Source of the DNA: Chitinophaga ginsengisegetis | GTDB lineage: Bacteria; Bacteroidota; Bacteroidia; Chitinophagales; Chitinophagaceae | Length of the DNA: 64,000 nucleotides | Assembly (NCBI RefSeq): GCF_900168065.1 | Contig: NZ_FUZZ01000006.1 | Location: forward strand, 124,001 to 188,000 | Direction: 5' to 3' | Shown here: positions 62,042 to 64,000 of the stretch, piece by piece | Layout: each line of letters opens with the position of its first letter | Position numbering within the stretch: the stretch's first letter is position 1 | The notes under the pieces: generated by a model | What the model saw: only the letters and a program-made list of their open reading frames with translations | What the model was told of the DNA's origin: nothing | Databases searched by the model: none | Position numbers and translations under genes: made by a program

Positions 62042-63602
62042 CCTCAACACCCCGCAGGCTATTGTTGCGGCGGTAAACGCGAATAAAACGCATCTTGTTT
62101 GGGCGCGAGGCACAGGTAAGACTACCGGTGTGATCGGCCCAAAATCGTTAGACCTGGTACATAAGATGCCACGGGCGAAAGGTGGTTTTATTGGAAAGGA
62201 CTATGAGCAAATATTTGACAGAACCTTACCGGGTGTTGTGAGCGTTTGGGAGCAGCTTGGATATTATCAGGAAAAGCACTGGCGGCTTGGCAAACCTCTA
62301 TCTGGATGGGATACGCCAATAATTCCACCGATGAAATGGGATAACATTATCAGCTGGTATAATGGTACGGCTATCCATTTGCTTTCATTGGCTGTAAAGG
62401 CAGCTGGTAACGGTTTATCACTCCAATGGCTGATGGGTGATGAATCCAAATTTTGGAAGAAGGAGCAGTTGAACGAAATACTGAAAACCCTACGCGGCCT
62501 GGCGCAGGAGTTCGGCCATCTGCCAGAATATTGCGGGTATCTGTTTGCCACCGATAAATGGATGGAAGATATCGCAGACGTACAATGGATACTGGACGAA
62601 AAACAGAAGATGAATCCAGAAGCGGTTAACCTGGTGTTAGATCTGCAGCTGGAAATAAACCGGATACGTACAACATACGCCGATCTTACGGAAGCAGAGC
62701 AGGAAAAAGCCAATAGGGATATCCGGGATATTGAAAAGGTAATCAATCCTATCAGGAAAAAATTGTTCTTCTACTCTGAAGCCAGCGCAGAAGATAACGT
62801 GGATATTCTCGGACCGGATTATATTTCATCACAAAAGGCGGAGCTGGAGCCAGAGGAGTTCGATGTAGCTATTCGCAACCATGATCCTAAGAAAACGAAA
62901 AACTGTTTTTATCCTACACTCACTGACGGGCATAAGTATGCGTCTACCAAAGATCTTGATATATTTAAACCGCTTATAATTGCCCCTGATTATCAGGCCA
63001 GTATTTCCCCTATCGTAACAGCACAGATAGCACAACTGCCTACTGAACAATACCTAACACTTAACATGGCACGCAGTACGTTTGTACTACAACCTTTAAG
63101 CCTGATTGATGCCTGTAAGTTATGGGCAGAAAGACACAAACATTTTAAGAATAAGGTTGTCTATTATGTGTATGATCATACAGCCATCGGTCGGAATGCG
63201 CTACAGAAGCCATTCTATACCGTTGTGAAAGAGGTACTGGAAAGCGAGGGCTGGATAGTATTCGATATTTATATGGGTAAGGCTCCGGAGCATGATATTA
63301 AGTACGAGAAGATTAAAGCAATGTACGAGGTGCAGCCGTCAGCTGATCGGCTGGCCATACGGCATAACAGCCTCGCAGGTAACGAATGTATCGTAAGTAT
63401 GGAGCGGGCGAAAGCCATCACAGAGAGGGGGAAAACAAAGAAGGATAAGAAGCACGAAGATGTTAGCCGATACCCCAAGTATCCCCAACAATATGCTACA
63501 CATTTCAGCGATTGCGCTGATATGATTCTGTGGGCCGTCATGGAGTTGAACTTAATCCCCCTGCATACTGGTACCGGTGAGTTTTCATCCGGATACCTAT
63601 AG
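62022..63602 (+). CDS. Terminase large subunit (DNA-packaging ATPase/nuclease)
   Basis: 526 residues. ATPase domain: Walker A-like VWARGTGKTTGVIGPK (about 27-42) with GTGKT, and Walker B LQWLMGDESKFW near 138-149 with catalytic DE. The later RNase H-like nuclease part has acidic centres IIAPDYQASISPI near 324-336 and VYYVYDHTAIGRN near 380-392. The length is right for a siphovirus TerL. It pumps DNA into the procapsid at the portal and cuts it. It is the last phage gene seen in the window. Confidence 0.85.
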   Translation: MIEKNFSLNTPQAIVAAVNANKTHLVWARGTGKTTGVIGPKSLDLVHKMPRAKGGFIGKDYEQIFDRTLPGVVSVWEQLGYYQEKHWRLGKPLSGWDTPIIPPMKWDNIISWYNGTAIHLLSLAVKAAGNGLSLQWLMGDESKFWKKEQLNEILKTLRGLAQEFGHLPEYCGYLFATDKWMEDIADVQWILDEKQKMNPEAVNLVLDLQLEINRIRTTYADLTEAEQEKANRDIRDIEKVINPIRKKLFFYSEASAEDNVDILGPDYISSQKAELEPEEFDVAIRNHDPKKTKNCFYPTLTDGHKYASTKDLDIFKPLIIAPDYQASISPIVTAQIAQLPTEQYLTLNMARSTFVLQPLSLIDACKLWAERHKHFKNKVVYYVYDHTAIGRNALQKPFYTVVKEVLESEGWIVFDIYMGKAPEHDIKYEKIKAMYEVQPSADRLAIRHNSLAGNECIVSMERAKAITERGKTKKDKKHEDVSRYPKYPQQYATHFSDCADMILWAVMELNLIPLHTGTGEFSSGYL

Positions 63603-63625
63603 TACCTACCTTATCACCGTTGTAT

Positions 63626-63663
63626 GCGCCCCGATGGCTCCTGTATGACTTTCGGGGCGCTTC
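63626..63663 (+). terminator. Terminator-like hairpin after terminase
   Basis: GCGCCCCGA (63626-63634) and TCGGGGCGC (63652-63660) make a 9-bp GC-rich stem around 17 nt, followed by TTCTG. The T-tract is poor, so termination strength is uncertain. It probably ends the terminase operon. Confidence 0.65.
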
Positions 63664-64000
63664 TGTGTATAGCGCGCTGTGGATCGTAGTGTATAGCGCA
63701 CCGAGGTGCGCCCTGTCATTAGAGCTTGAAAAATGGCAATAACGTAGCATATCACCGTTAGGGAAGCCGCGGTACCGTTGGCTCTTTGTCTCTATGTTTA
63801 CTTGAAACTTACCCATATGTTTATGATAATCATATGGATACATATTGTATTCATACTATGCACTGAATATATGCTTTGTTCAGATTAAATCCATGGTAGG
63901 GCTATTTGGGGCCGCAAACTTATCTTATGATAAAGCAATGAAGTAATCATGACTGGACCTTAACAACAAGTTAATCACAGATACAAATTTTAAAATATAC
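63664..64000. other. Non-coding phage right-side segment
   Basis: No credible gene. The segment has a direct repeat GTGTATAGCGC (about 63665 and 63690), a hairpin GCGCACC-GA-GGTGCGC (about 63696-63711), and a spaced inverted repeat CCATATG (63813-63819) / CATATGG (63831-63837). These may be regulatory or packaging-site elements near the terminase genes, but I cannot assign them. Confidence 0.35.

Larger units (their letters stand above)
27421..63663. mobile_element. Prophage of siphovirus type, left end and most of the genome (right end not in window)
   Basis: Between the glycan locus and the window end lie a repressor, primase-helicase, lysis genes, capsid protease, major capsid protein, tape measure, portal, tail proteins and both terminase subunits. 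Genes are dense, frequently overlapping by 1-4 nt, and almost all rightward. A long tape measure without sheath or contractile-tail genes suggests a siphovirus. No integrase or transposase is present in the window, and no direct repeat of the left boundary sequence is found before 64000, so the element continues beyond. The listed end is only the last terminator seen. Confidence 0.85.

Noticed and set aside
63712-63718. Possible fifth CCTGTCC-type box (CCTGTCA)
   Set aside because: Last base differs, no TTT follows, and no start codon or hairpin lies at the expected 42-nt distance.
63538-63843. 101-codon leftward frame after terminase
   Set aside because: It covers the terminator hairpin and repeats, overlaps the end of terminase and shows no domain.

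Overview
The window is Bacteroidota DNA. Its polysaccharide-utilisation architecture (SusC/SusD pairs, DUF3823-type lipoprotein, large secreted glycosidases) and the lack of Shine-Dalgarno sequences point to a soil-type, Chitinophagaceae-like genome. This assignment is an inference from gene content; no rRNA or other taxonomic marker is present.

Region A (1-14020): a glycan-utilisation locus. A truncated AraC-type regulator reads leftward off the edge. Divergent from it are SusC, SusD, a GH106-like glycosidase and a phytanoyl-CoA-dioxygenase-like enzyme. A perfect 18-bp bidirectional terminator separates these from two leftward genes, a six-hairpin glycosidase-like protein and a secreted protein resembling the DUF3863 group. 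Region B (about 14.1-16.65 kb): an AT-rich scar with small unknown genes, a SUKH-like gene, a frameshifted SMI1/KNR4 remnant, a fatty-acid-hydroxylase-like gene and the cut-off 3' end of an unrelated gene. Region C (16.7-27.15 kb): a second glycan locus with a membrane-spanning Kelch/winged-helix regulator, SusC, SusD, a DUF3823-like lipoprotein and a GH71/99-like hydrolase.

Region D (about 27.4 kb to at least 63.6 kb): a siphovirus-like prophage whose left end carries a tRNA-like sequence and whose right end, including any integrase, lies outside the window. Order: leftward repressor, operator region, early genes, primase-helicase, an array of CTGTTACAA repeats, then a receptor-binding/esterase protein with lysis genes, an SOS block (umuD, umuC, unknown gene, SRAP), a DNA methylase, a small Xre regulator, a structured RNA, a soluble histidine kinase, head and tail genes, and finally terminase small and large subunits. 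The structural order is permuted: terminase is last and portal follows the tape measure.

The most striking unexplained signal is a CCTGTCC box that begins four phage operons, 42, 42, 42 and 45 nt before the start codon. Each copy carries a hairpin with different but self-complementary arms next to the start. Other regulatory signals are: a 17-bp palindrome repeated upstream of umuDC, its first copy sitting exactly between consensus Bacteroidota -33 and -7 elements and followed by a 9-codon leader and a terminator; a degenerate third copy before the SRAP gene; and separate palindromic operators next to each of the two phage repressors.
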